Source of the DNA: Ruminococcus flavefaciens 007c
Lineage (GTDB): Bacteria; Bacillota; Clostridia; Oscillospirales; Ruminococcaceae
Length of the DNA: 64,000 bases
Direction of reading: 5' to 3'
Assembly (NCBI RefSeq): GCF_000571935.1
Contig: NZ_ATAX01000028.1
Coordinates: forward strand, 5,001 to 69,000
Below are positions 42,028 through 50,285 of the stretch, one piece after another; within the stretch, counting starts at the first letter, position 1; each line of letters starts with the position of its first letter. A model generated the notes under the pieces. That model made no database searches. It was not told the DNA's origin and worked only from the letters and a program-made list of their open reading frames with translations. A program made the translations under genes and the position numbers.

Positions 42028-42723
42028 ATGGGTGTATTCAAGAGATTAAGCGATCTTCTCAAGGCAAATGTTAATGACATTATCGACAGGGCTGAAGATC
42101 CCGAGAAAATGGTAAAGCAGATCATCATCGATATGCAGACCGAGCTCACAAAGGCTACTCAGAACTACGGTAAGGCTAAGGCAAGCGAACGCCTCGCCGA
42201 GAAGAAATACCTCGAAGCTCAGAAGATCTCTTCTGACTGGGAGGCTAAGGCTAAGATGGCTCTCTCAAAGGGCGATCAGGACCTTGCTAAGCAGGCTCTC
42301 GCAAGAAAAGTCAGAGCTGATGAGGACCTCGCAAACTATAAGGAAATGTATGACTCCATCTCTGCTCAGACCGATGCTATCGGCGATCAGGTAGAGGTGC
42401 TCAAGTCCAAGCTCGAAGAGGCTAAGAGCCGTCAGGCTATGCTCATCGCGCGTTCACAGATGGCTGATACCAAGAAGAACCTCGCTAAGGCAGCAGGTGC
42501 TTTCGATCCTAACTCATCTTTCGATAAGTTCCAGAGAATGGAAGAAAAGATTGAGCGCAAGGAGGCTGAGGCTGACGCTTTCACTGAGATCGCAGGCGGT
42601 ACTCTCAACGGCGGCAGCGGTGACGAGCTCACAGATTCATTCGATCAGCTCGAGTCTGACGCTAAGGTAGACGCAGAGCTCCAGAGACTTATGGCTGAGA
42701 TGAACGGAGGCAGCTCCAACTGA
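42028..42723 (+). CDS. pspA: PspA/IM30-family membrane-associated protein
   Basis: The 231-aa protein starts MGVFKRLSDLLKANVNDIID, the amphipathic first helix of PspA/IM30, with RAEDPEKMVKQIIIDMQTEL next. The rest is continuous coiled coil (helices to about 185) and ends in a helix rich in acidic residues (LTDSFDQLESDAKVDAELQRLMAEMNGG). Family members assemble on stressed membranes. I chose the second ATG (42028) because AGGAGG lies nine bases upstream and the family begins MG; the ATG at 42022 is only three bases from the SD. It is followed by a 57-aa membrane protein gene in the same unit. Confidence 0.92.
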   Translation: MGVFKRLSDLLKANVNDIIDRAEDPEKMVKQIIIDMQTELTKATQNYGKAKASERLAEKKYLEAQKISSDWEAKAKMALSKGDQDLAKQALARKVRADEDLANYKEMYDSISAQTDAIGDQVEVLKSKLEEAKSRQAMLIARSQMADTKKNLAKAAGAFDPNSSFDKFQRMEEKIERKEAEADAFTEIAGGTLNGGSGDELTDSFDQLESDAKVDAELQRLMAEMNGGSSN

Positions 42724-42755
42724 TCTCGGCTGACTAACAGCAAAGGAATTTTATT

Positions 42756-42929
42756 ATGAGCCGCAAAAAAGACAATACTTATCCCGCAAAAAAAATGTTC
42801 AGAGATTCGCTGCCCATACTGGGTGCGATCTTCCTTGCAATGGTTTCCGTAGCATATATCCTTTTCCGCAGCTGGAGCAACAAGCTCTATTATGAAAAAT
42901 GGAAGGAATATGAGGATTGCGGTATCTGA
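42756..42929 (+). CDS. Small single-span membrane protein (57 aa) downstream of pspA
   Basis: I found this short gene by reading the sequence. It encodes MSRKKDNTYPAKKMFRDSLP, a hydrophobic helix (ILGAIFLAMVSVAYILF, about 21-37), then RSWSNKLYYEKWKEYEDCGI. AAAGGA lies nine bases before the ATG. A terminator follows the stop after 11 bases, and pspA is 32 bases upstream, so it is the distal gene of the pspA unit. It could be a small membrane partner of PspA; that is inference from position and topology. No homology recognised. Confidence 0.65.
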   Translation: MSRKKDNTYPAKKMFRDSLPILGAIFLAMVSVAYILFRSWSNKLYYEKWKEYEDCGI

Positions 42930-42940
42930 ATAAAAACATA

Positions 42941-42973
42941 AAAGCTCCGAGGCATAACGCTTCGGAGCTTTTC
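42941..42973 (+). terminator. Rho-independent terminator after the pspA unit
   Basis: AAAGCTCCGA and TCGGAGCTTT are paired arms with a GG.CATAAC.GC-type interior, followed by TTCTTT. It lies 11 bases after the stop of the 57-aa gene. Confidence 0.85.
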
Positions 42974-42977
42974 TTTA

Positions 42978-43130
42978 TCAATAATTGCCAATAAGGTAAT
43001 TAAATGCGGATACCGTCTTTCTTTGACAGTATCCTGTTTTTCCAAGTCTTCTGCCGCAAACAGCGCAGTTATAATACTGATATTTGATCAGATGAGCCGT
43101 TGAAGGCCAATACTGATCTGTTGCAGGGAC
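42978..43130 (-). pseudogene. Possible zinc-ribbon gene remnant
   Basis: On the minus strand an open frame of 50 codons without any ATG or GTG start reads DQYWPSTAHLIKYQYYNCAV then CGRRLGKTGYCQRKTVSAFN and YLIGNY before a TGA. The CxxC...C pattern and its aromatic context look like part of a zinc ribbon, for example the zinc beta-ribbon of serine recombinases. It lies directly after the GH9 gene's terminator and has no ribosome site, so it is at most a decayed fragment. Chance coding is possible. Confidence 0.3.
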
Positions 43131-43161
43131 AAAAGAAAAAGCTCCCCTTATCGGGGAGCTT
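43131..43161 (-). terminator. Rho-independent terminator after the GH9 gene
   Basis: AAAGCTCCCC and GGGGAGCTTT are paired around a TTATC-type loop; on the minus strand the hairpin is followed by TTTCTTTTG. The GH9 stop lies 17 bases upstream. The hairpin differs by about one base from the one at 41472-41499. Confidence 0.85.
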
Positions 43162-43178
43162 TGATAAGTTATTGTTGC

Positions 43179-45617
43179 TTAACCGTTTACAGGAAGCGTT
43201 GTATATACGTGAAGCAGATACTTCTGGATAACTACTGCGTCATCACCTGTAAGTCCCTTTGTAGTAAGGTCAACGTCGCCGTTGAGCTTGCCCTGCTCTG
43301 TGAGAGGCTTATCAGCTGTTCCGCCAACGCCGTACTTGTTGGGGTTAGCCAGAGCCTGCATGATGAGGATAGCATCAGCAAGGTCTATCTTTCCGTCACA
43401 GTTGGTATCACCGTAAGTGACATTTGTACTGCCGCCATGGTTTGAAGTAGTAGAGGTTGTAGTTGTTGTATCAGAAGTGGTCGTAGTTGTTGTTTCAGTA
43501 GTTGTTGTGGTAGTTCTGTCTGATGTGGTAGTTGTAGTAGTAACAGGACTTGTTGTTGTAGTCGTTGTAGTCTTGGGAGCGTCGCTGCCTGTGCTGCCCA
43601 TACCGTCAGCCTTGGTGCCGTCAGGCTCCTCGCCGTAGTAAAGCTTACCGTTTATATAAACGGGCACATAAGGAGACATAACGCCCTTTGAAGAACCGTC
43701 TGCGCCTGTGGTTGTCTTGCCGAGTCCCTTTGCCGAGAAATCATTTGATGAATCCCAGCCGCTGCCGTAATCGGGCATTACAAATGCAATGAGCTCCTCA
43801 CACTGCTGCTGGCCTTCGGAAATAGGAAGAACTACACGGCCGTCGGGGAATGTTACCTCGATGTAGTAGATATTGCCGCTGTACTGTATGGGCTTGGATA
43901 TCTCTGCCGGCTTATAGCCCTTGCCTGCGTACATACCAGCCTGATCGCGGTCACAGCGGATAACGAGATCCTCGGGCTTCTTGCCTGCTGCGATTACCTC
44001 GCTGAGATCCATGAAGTATCTGAAGGAAAGGTTATCCTGAACTCTTGCGGGCCATGCGGAGTGGTTGGTCATCTTGAAGCTGACAGTCTGTCCGCTTGAA
44101 TCGCCGCCCTTTGAGAGCACTTCAACATAGAACTCGGGACTGTCATGCTTTTCGGGCTGCGGGAAGGAAGGATCCTTTGTGCCGCCGTACTTGTCTATCA
44201 TCTTGCAGAGCATAGCTGTAAAGCCTGCGTTATAGTCCGTAGCGACCTCGTTGTTGATGAAGTCATCACGGCTGTCCTTGTATGAGCCGTCCTGATTGGG
44301 GCCTCCTACAAGAGCACCGTAGAGGATATGACGGGTATGAACAGGATCGTATACCGAATTCTTCCATGAACCGTGAGCTGTACGATGGTGCGGATACTGA
44401 GGATAGTTATCGCCGAAGCCTATGAGATAGCTGCGCTTGTCGGGGTTGTCGCCGAGAGCGAAATTAACCTGAGTCTCTGCGAATTCCATATATGTATCAG
44501 CCTCTGATTTGAGTACCGTATCTGATGCAACAGTCGCAATGAAGGCTGCTGCATTTGCATATCTGAGAGATCCCCAGCTGTCCAGCCAGCGAAGGCCGCC
44601 CGGACACTTCTTGGGCTCTCCGTAGTTTACCCAGCGGTCGCAGTGCTTCTTTACGTGTGCGATAGCGTCAGCGTCATTTGTATTTATAGCGTAGAGCAGC
44701 ATTGCGCCCTGGAGGTTATCGTCCCAGCAGTGTCCCCAGCCGTATGCGATAACATCGCCTTCTCCGCGCATTTTATCAAGCTTAGGGATAAAGCTCTTTG
44801 CGTCGTCAAGGTAGGACTGATCGCCTGTTGCTATATAGAGCCAGTTAGCTGCATAGAAGAGCTGATCGTAGCAGTGATGGGACATATAGAAGCCCTGAGC
44901 GTCGCTCTCATTATATACCGTATCATTTGGCGATGACTTAGCGAGTTCATAGATGCTGTCTGCGTGCTTCAGATAGTCGGCCTTCTTTGAAGCTGATATG
45001 CTTCCGTCGAGGGCAACGGCACCCGATGCAAGAGCAGCTGCCATTTCACCGAATACTGCACAGCAGCCCTTTGATGACTTCAGAGCCGCACGGGACTCTG
45101 CAATGGAATGTGAGTTGTCCTCCATACCGTACTCCAGAAGGTCGGCAGCTCCCCACCATGTATGGTCGTGCTTACCGATGCCTACCTGATAGACTACCTC
45201 GGTGCCCTTATCGCAGTTAACGAAATAATCGAGTACAAACTCCAGATTGTTCTCGTATATTTTCTTCAGTCCTGCCTTTTCAACACCGTCGGGATACTGA
45301 TAGATTCCCCAGGCCAGCATTGAAGCCGAATAGGCCATAGGGAGATTGAACTTGACATGGTCACCTGCGTCGTACCAGCCGCCGAGAACGGGATCACTCA
45401 TGGTGGAATCCGACTTCCACTCTACTCTGTTCCATTCCGGAAGCGGTCCTGCCTGCTGCACCTCGTAGAAAAACAGTGACTTGTCCAGTGCGTCGGCATA
45501 ATTATACTTACTGTCCGCAGCAACAGCAGTGCTCATAACATCTACGGGCATCGCCGAAACAGTGGACGAAGCAAGAAGGACAGCGGATAATATACCGCCT
45601 GCCATTTTTTTCAGCAT
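43179..45617 (-). CDS. Secreted GH9 endoglucanase with CBM3c-like module and C-terminal dockerin
   Basis: The 812-aa protein has a signal peptide (MLKKMAGGILSAVLLASSTV...). The GH9 catalytic domain (about 38-485) carries WYDAGDHVKF (83-86), PHHRTAHGSW and the region DSRDDFINNEVATDYNAGF with the presumed proton-donor Glu. A CBM3c-like module (about 500-650; SPEFYVEVLSKGG, VSFKMTNHSAWPARV, NIYYIEVTFP) follows, a GH9 theme-B pattern for processive endoglucanases. Then come a Thr-rich linker (about 675-720) and a type I dockerin-like end with loops GDTNCDGKIDLADAI and GDVDLTTKGLTGDDAV. It should be secreted and dock on a scaffoldin cohesin, though no scaffoldin is in the window. It is monocistronic. 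Confidence 0.94.
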   Translation of the reverse strand: MLKKMAGGILSAVLLASSTVSAMPVDVMSTAVAADSKYNYADALDKSLFFYEVQQAGPLPEWNRVEWKSDSTMSDPVLGGWYDAGDHVKFNLPMAYSASMLAWGIYQYPDGVEKAGLKKIYENNLEFVLDYFVNCDKGTEVVYQVGIGKHDHTWWGAADLLEYGMEDNSHSIAESRAALKSSKGCCAVFGEMAAALASGAVALDGSISASKKADYLKHADSIYELAKSSPNDTVYNESDAQGFYMSHHCYDQLFYAANWLYIATGDQSYLDDAKSFIPKLDKMRGEGDVIAYGWGHCWDDNLQGAMLLYAINTNDADAIAHVKKHCDRWVNYGEPKKCPGGLRWLDSWGSLRYANAAAFIATVASDTVLKSEADTYMEFAETQVNFALGDNPDKRSYLIGFGDNYPQYPHHRTAHGSWKNSVYDPVHTRHILYGALVGGPNQDGSYKDSRDDFINNEVATDYNAGFTAMLCKMIDKYGGTKDPSFPQPEKHDSPEFYVEVLSKGGDSSGQTVSFKMTNHSAWPARVQDNLSFRYFMDLSEVIAAGKKPEDLVIRCDRDQAGMYAGKGYKPAEISKPIQYSGNIYYIEVTFPDGRVVLPISEGQQQCEELIAFVMPDYGSGWDSSNDFSAKGLGKTTTGADGSSKGVMSPYVPVYINGKLYYGEEPDGTKADGMGSTGSDAPKTTTTTTTSPVTTTTTTSDRTTTTTTETTTTTTSDTTTTTSTTSNHGGSTNVTYGDTNCDGKIDLADAILIMQALANPNKYGVGGTADKPLTEQGKLNGDVDLTTKGLTGDDAVVIQKYLLHVYTTLPVNG

Positions 45618-45695
45618 AGTAAAACTCTCCTCTCATTATTTTTTGCCCCGTAAAACGGAGCTTCCTCACGAGTATACCATAGCTATACATAATAA

Positions 45696-45724
45696 ATTAT
45701 GCCATATAACCTCTGAAATGTCAA
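45696..45724 (-). promoter_or_regulatory. Promoter of the GH9 gene
   Basis: TTGACA (45719-45724), 17 bases, then CATAAT (45696-45701) preceded by TGG on the minus strand, about 80 bases before the ATG. It is a good -35 with a slightly weak -10. Confidence 0.75.
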
Positions 45725-45832
45725 GTCATTGGCAGTGCAGAAACAACGGTATTTCGTTAAACAGGCGTTTATTTTATAGCAATAGCCAAATCATCGGAGA
45801 TTTTTTTGTATAAAGTGACAAGGGTATGTCAA

Positions 45833-45861
45833 ATGACAAATCAATAAAAGTATGCTATAAT
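45833..45861 (+). promoter_or_regulatory. Promoter of the Tim44-like gene pair
   Basis: ATGACA (45833-45838), a 17-base spacer and TATAAT (45856-45861) with TGC before it (extended -10), 36 bases before the ATG at 45897. Confidence 0.75.
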
Positions 45862-45896
45862 ATAGGCAATATGTGATATAAACGGGGGTTTTCACT

Positions 45897-46823
45897 ATGA
45901 AAAGTTTTTTAAGAGCCCTTCCTGTCATCGCTCTGATCCTGGGGTTAATGAGCATTCCGATGAGTTCAAGGGCATTGGATTTCGGTGACTTCTCGGGTGA
46001 TTCCGACTGGGGGGACAGTGACGACAGCTGGGACAGCGGCTGGGACAGTGATGACAGCTGGGACAGTGACAGCGGAAGCAGCAGAAGAAGCCGCGGAAGC
46101 AGTACGGATCTGAGCGATCCGGAGGAATTAGAGATCGCAATGATACTCACGGTGTCTTTTATAGGCGTTTGCCTGGCAGCTGTGGCATCACTGGCTTACA
46201 TCTTCAAACAGCTCGGATTGAACGAAATCAAGCATACCGCTACCTACCCTGACAATCAGGATATGCGCAGTATGGACGAATTCCGTTCACTGCATCCCGA
46301 ATTCTCGTCTCAGGACTTCAAGAAAAAGCTGGCGGAGCTTTACGTACTGTTCCAGAAAGAATGGCAGCGAAAGGATATATCGTCTCTCAGGCAGTATCTC
46401 ACCGCTCCCTATTTCGCTCAGATGGACGCTCAGCTTAATAACTACCGCGTGAACGGCCAGACAAACTATGTTGATAATATAAGAGTAAGCAATATCGACC
46501 TGACAGGCTGGAAGTCCGAAAGCGGATCTGAGATAATCATTGCAAGACTGCACACAAGGATAGTGGACTATGTCTGTGATGACCGCACTGGCGCATTGAT
46601 ACGCGGAAGTACTACACGCGAAAAGCTCATGTGCTACGAATGGACACTGGTGAGATCATCATCGGGCAAGAGTCCGGCAGGGACACAGATATGCCCGCAC
46701 TGCGGCGCAAAGATCAGCATGAACCAGTCTGCTGTCTGCGAGTACTGCGGTTCTGTACTGCATACAGATACCTTTGACTGGGCTGTAAGCAATATAAAGG
46801 GAATCTCTCAGAGAACGCTCTGA
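45897..46823 (+). CDS. Tim44-like domain membrane protein with zinc ribbon, copy 1
   Basis: The 308-aa protein has a signal-like helix (LRALPVIALILGLMSIPMSS), an exported low-complexity Asp/Ser/Trp segment (about 26-75: DFGDFSGDSDWGDSDDSWDS and onward, with WDS repeats) and a membrane helix (about 81-104, IAMILTVSFIGVCLAAVASLAYI). A Tim44-like cytosolic domain (FSSQDFKKKLAELYVLFQKEWQRKDISSLRQYLTAPYFAQ...) and a C-terminal zinc ribbon (CPHCGAKI...CEYCGSVLH) follow. Such proteins appear in databases as zinc-ribbon transport proteins; no transport role is proven. The paralogue follows 25 bases later. Confidence 0.8.
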   Translation: MKSFLRALPVIALILGLMSIPMSSRALDFGDFSGDSDWGDSDDSWDSGWDSDDSWDSDSGSSRRSRGSSTDLSDPEELEIAMILTVSFIGVCLAAVASLAYIFKQLGLNEIKHTATYPDNQDMRSMDEFRSLHPEFSSQDFKKKLAELYVLFQKEWQRKDISSLRQYLTAPYFAQMDAQLNNYRVNGQTNYVDNIRVSNIDLTGWKSESGSEIIIARLHTRIVDYVCDDRTGALIRGSTTREKLMCYEWTLVRSSSGKSPAGTQICPHCGAKISMNQSAVCEYCGSVLHTDTFDWAVSNIKGISQRTL

Positions 46824-46848
46824 AAAACTTGAAAAGGGGATCAATACT

Positions 46849-47763
46849 ATGAAAAAAATACTCAGGTTTATTCCTGTTATCGTTATGATACTGGGACTTG
46901 TCATACTGCCGTTAAAGGGCAGAGCAATGGATTTCGGTGACTTCTCGGGTGACTCCGACTTCGGCGGAGGTTGGGACAGCGGCGGAAGCGACTGGGACAG
47001 CGGCGGCTGGGACAATGACAGCGGTTACTCATACGGCGGAGGCGGCGGCAGCGGATCGGCTGACGGAAGCGCCCTGATATTCATCATCTTTATCGGCGCT
47101 CTCATCGTATACGGAATAGTGAAGGCCAATAAAACCACCTCAAATTTCGGCAATCAGAGTCCTTCCACAAACTATCAGAGACAAGAGCCTCTGCGTCCGG
47201 TAGATTCATATCTGACCAAAGATCCAGACTTCTCCCCCTCCGAGTTCAGGGAAAAGCTCTCAAATCTTTATGTACGCTTCCAGAATGAATGGCAGCGCAA
47301 GGATATATCCTCCCTCCGTCCTTACCTCACTGATGCGATGTTCGCTCAGATGGACAGACAGCTGGATAACTACCGCAGGAGCTGTCAGACCAACTATGTT
47401 GAGAGGATAGCCGTGCTCGGCGTAGATCTCCTCGGCTGGAAGGAAGAAAACGGCTACGACGTCATGGTTGCAAGGCTTAATACAAGAATAGTCGACTACG
47501 TTAAGGACGACCGCACAGGCAGGATAATCCGCGGAAGCAATACCAGAGAGAAGTTTATGACCTATGAATGGTCACTGATAAGAACTGCCGGAGTAATGAC
47601 AAGACACTCCTCGGGCACCACATCACAGACCTGTCCTTACTGCGGCGCAAATGTGGATATAAATCAGTCTGCTGTCTGCGAGTACTGCGGTTCAGTACTG
47701 CATACCGATACCTTTGACTGGGCTGTAAGCAATATCAAGGGTATTTCACAGCGCACTGTATAA
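46849..47763 (+). CDS. Tim44-like domain membrane protein with zinc ribbon, copy 2
   Basis: The 304-aa protein is a tandem paralogue of the gene before it with the same layout: signal-like helix, a Gly/Trp/Asp/Ser-rich segment (GGGWDSGGSDWDSGGWDNDS), a membrane helix (about 75-93, ALIFIIFIGALIVYGIV), a Tim44-like domain (FSPSEFREKLSNLYVRFQNEWQRKDISSLRPYLTDAMFAQM) and a zinc ribbon (CPYCGANV...CEYCGSVLH). The last 45 residues of the two copies are nearly identical, while the repeat segments differ, so the low-complexity part evolves faster. Confidence 0.8.
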   Translation: MKKILRFIPVIVMILGLVILPLKGRAMDFGDFSGDSDFGGGWDSGGSDWDSGGWDNDSGYSYGGGGGSGSADGSALIFIIFIGALIVYGIVKANKTTSNFGNQSPSTNYQRQEPLRPVDSYLTKDPDFSPSEFREKLSNLYVRFQNEWQRKDISSLRPYLTDAMFAQMDRQLDNYRRSCQTNYVERIAVLGVDLLGWKEENGYDVMVARLNTRIVDYVKDDRTGRIIRGSNTREKFMTYEWSLIRTAGVMTRHSSGTTSQTCPYCGANVDINQSAVCEYCGSVLHTDTFDWAVSNIKGISQRTV

Positions 47764-47770
47764 GCTATGA

Positions 47771-47974
47771 CATACAGATACAAAAAGATCGCTCAGAAAC
47801 CTCGGCGAGCATCTCGGTGAAAGCGGCATCCTTATGGAGCTGACCGAGGGCAGATTTGCCGAAAAACCTGCGAATGCCGAGCTTCTCCGTGCCGTCTGCG
47901 ATATGTTTGCGATGCTGCACGAGACCGAATTCAGAAAGTTTACTGAATTTAAAAATTTAGCGGATTATGATTGA
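47771..47974 (+). pseudogene. Remnant resembling the middle of an aminoglycoside/choline-type phosphotransferase
   Basis: The open segment between two stops reads LRNLGEHLGESGILMELTEG, then RFAEKPANAELLRAVCDMFA and MLHETEFRKFTEFKNLADYD. GILMELTEG followed by a helix and LHE is the pattern of APH/choline kinase-like folds (ILMEYIEG...LHxL), but the catalytic loop and Asp residues that should follow are missing. No start codon with an RBS precedes it. The region is taken as a decayed gene. Its stop codon lies within the -35 of the next promoter. Confidence 0.35.
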
Positions 47975-47999
47975 CTTTTTTCTCTCTTTGCGGTATAAT
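47971..47999 (+). promoter_or_regulatory. Promoter of the response regulator / kinase / htrA operon
   Basis: TTGACT (47971-47976), 17 bases, then TATAAT (47994-47999). It lies 43 bases before the ATG at 48042, with GGAAGGAAGG as the ribosome site. Confidence 0.82.
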
Positions 48000-48041
48000 T
48001 AACTTAATGTAACGTTTGATACGGAAGGAAGGTATAAAACA

Positions 48042-48749
48042 ATGGCCAACGATAAAAATCCTAAGGTACTGATCGTAGATGATGACAAGAACATATGCGA
48101 TCTTCTCAGACTTTATCTTGAAAAAGACGGATACAGCGTCCTGCTCTGCCATGACGGCGACGATGCTGTTGTTAAATTCAAAGCTTTAAGCCCGGATATG
48201 GTGCTTCTTGATATAATGCTCCCCGGAAAGGACGGCTGGCAGGTCTGCCGCGAGATCAGAAAGATCTCAAACGTTCCGATCATAATGATAACCGCCAAGG
48301 GCGAGACCATAGACAAGGTAATCGGTCTCGAGCTGGGCGCTGATGACTATATAGTAAAGCCCTTTGACGCAAAGGAGGTCATCGCACGTATCAATGCCGT
48401 TACACGCCGCGTTGGTACAGGTATGGCCGAGCCCGAGTCCAAGGAAGTACACTACGATAAGCTTTCTGTGAATATGGACAGCTATGAGCTGAAGGTCAAC
48501 GGAAAGAATATCGATACTCCTCCCAAGGAGCTTGAGCTTCTTTACTACCTTGCTTCCAATCCCAACAGAGTTTATACCCGCGATCAGCTTCTTGATGAAG
48601 TATGGGGCTTTGAGTACTACGGTGACTCAAGAACCATAGATGTTCATATCAAACGTCTCCGTGAAAAGCTTGAGGGCGTCTCCGACAAGTGGACTCTCAA
48701 GACCGTATGGGGAGTCGGCTATAAGTTCGAAGCTGAAGAAGAGGAATAA
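48042..48749 (+). CDS. OmpR/PhoB-family response regulator
   Basis: The 235-aa protein has a receiver domain (LIVDDDKNI acidic pocket, phospho-acceptor D57 in MVLLDIMLPGKDGW, MITAKGE switch Thr, YIVKPFDAKE Lys) and a winged-helix DNA-binding domain (LELLYYLASNPNRVYTRDQLLDEVWGFEYYGDSRTIDVHIKRLREKL, ending WGVGYKFE). Its sensor kinase gene follows at 48816, and the htrA-like gene follows that. The promoter lies immediately upstream. Confidence 0.95.
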   Translation: MANDKNPKVLIVDDDKNICDLLRLYLEKDGYSVLLCHDGDDAVVKFKALSPDMVLLDIMLPGKDGWQVCREIRKISNVPIIMITAKGETIDKVIGLELGADDYIVKPFDAKEVIARINAVTRRVGTGMAEPESKEVHYDKLSVNMDSYELKVNGKNIDTPPKELELLYYLASNPNRVYTRDQLLDEVWGFEYYGDSRTIDVHIKRLREKLEGVSDKWTLKTVWGVGYKFEAEEEE

Positions 48750-48815
48750 GCTCTCATTAACTTCAAAGCCTGAAGGGGACGCTCCGTCCCCTTATTTTGT
48801 ATAGAGGTGATCTCC

Positions 48816-50282
48816 TTGAAAGGCAAAAAAAGCTCTTATTACAAGCTTTTTATATTCATCGTTTTCATCGTTCTCTCTATAAATATACTTGTGGGCGTTA
48901 TCCTTATAACCGTCAGCTCCTCGGTGTATAAATCGACCAAGCTGGACGAGCTCCAGTCCATCGGAGACCTGTTTATAAACTGTATGCAGGACGACTATGC
49001 CGAAACAAGGGATACCCGTTCTGCTATGACCAAGAACCTCCACAAAAAATTCTCGACGAAATATCACCTGATGATATACATATATGACGAGAACGGAAAC
49101 TGCGTCCTTTCCGACGCAGACTATAATCCGGATCCTAAAAAGGTCGTTAAGAACAGCGACAGGATCTCGGCAGCAGAGATAAATTCACTTAACGAGAAGG
49201 ATTACCTTGGCATTGAGACCAAAAGTATATCCGCCAATGAACCGTATATGCTCTACGGCACCTTCTTTTTCCTGAAGGGCGAGAACGACCTTATCCCTAC
49301 GAGAATGTTTGCTAAGATATATGGAAAATCCAATTCCATTGATGATTTTTCCATAAAGATAGCCCTCTTTTATACTATCTTCTGCATATTCAGCGTTACG
49401 GGACAGCTCCTCATTATCAAACGCAGGCTCAACAAGCTCTCTGCCTATGAAAATGAGTTCAGACGCATAAGCGAGATGTATGCAAAGCGCGATTTCTCAG
49501 AGCATATCCCCACAAATGTCCCCTATACCACTCCCGAGATCGCAGACTACGTAAATGCCGTGGCCGCGGATGTCGCAAAGAGCGAGGAGACCAGCAAGAC
49601 CTTCATCGCCAATGTATCCCATGAGCTCAGAACGCCTATCACTACCATAGGCGGCTTTGTAGACGGAATACTTGACGGTACTATCCCCAAAACACGACAG
49701 AACGAGTACCTTGTGCTCGTTTCAAAGGAAATAAAGCGCCTGCGAATACTCATATCCTCAATGCTCAATATGTCAAGATTCGAAACAGGTACCCTCAGAC
49801 CTAATTTCCGCGATGTAAACCTCACGGAAATAGTTATCCAGACCGTACTCATGTTCGAGAAAAAGATCGAGGATAAGAACCTTGAGGTGGAAGGCCTGGG
49901 AAGCGACCGTATGTCAGCAGAAGTGGATCCCGACCTTATACAGCAGGTAGTGTACAATCTGGTGGAAAATGCCGTAAAATTCATAAATACAGGCGGTACT
50001 CTCTCATTCAGATTTGAAAGATCTATCAACGGTATATGTACCATAGGTATAAAGAACACGGGCGAGGGACTCAAAAACGATGAGATCTCGCAGGTGTTCG
50101 ACAGATTCTACAAGACAGATTCATCACGAGGCAAGGACACCACAGGTCTGGGACTGGGACTTGCCATCTCACGCAAGATCGTTCATCTCCATCACGGTCA
50201 TATCGTTGTCAAAAGCGTTTACGGAGAATACACGGAGTTTCTCATACAGATACCCGAGAAACAACCCAAAAAGAAAGGATAA
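48816..50282 (+). CDS. Membrane sensor histidine kinase
   Basis: The 488-aa protein has two membrane helices (about 10-34 and 182-203), an extracytoplasmic sensor of about 145 residues with no recognised fold, and a HAMP-like linker (RRLNKLSAYENEFRRISEMYAKRDF). A HisKA motif (FIANVSHELRTPITTIGGF) and an HATPase domain (N box QQVVYNLVENAVKF; G box TGLGLGLAI) follow. The TTG at 48816 is preceded by GAGGTGATCTCC; the GTG nine bases earlier lacks a good RBS. The stop is three bases from the htrA start. It is probably an envelope-stress kinase, inferred from its partner genes. Confidence 0.92.
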   Translation: MKGKKSSYYKLFIFIVFIVLSINILVGVILITVSSSVYKSTKLDELQSIGDLFINCMQDDYAETRDTRSAMTKNLHKKFSTKYHLMIYIYDENGNCVLSDADYNPDPKKVVKNSDRISAAEINSLNEKDYLGIETKSISANEPYMLYGTFFFLKGENDLIPTRMFAKIYGKSNSIDDFSIKIALFYTIFCIFSVTGQLLIIKRRLNKLSAYENEFRRISEMYAKRDFSEHIPTNVPYTTPEIADYVNAVAADVAKSEETSKTFIANVSHELRTPITTIGGFVDGILDGTIPKTRQNEYLVLVSKEIKRLRILISSMLNMSRFETGTLRPNFRDVNLTEIVIQTVLMFEKKIEDKNLEVEGLGSDRMSAEVDPDLIQQVVYNLVENAVKFINTGGTLSFRFERSINGICTIGIKNTGEGLKNDEISQVFDRFYKTDSSRGKDTTGLGLGLAISRKIVHLHHGHIVVKSVYGEYTEFLIQIPEKQPKKKG

Positions 50283-50285
50283 ACA

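Noticed and set aside
43417..43638. Poly-Val plus-strand frame
   Set aside because: It is the antisense of the Thr-rich linker of the GH9 enzyme.
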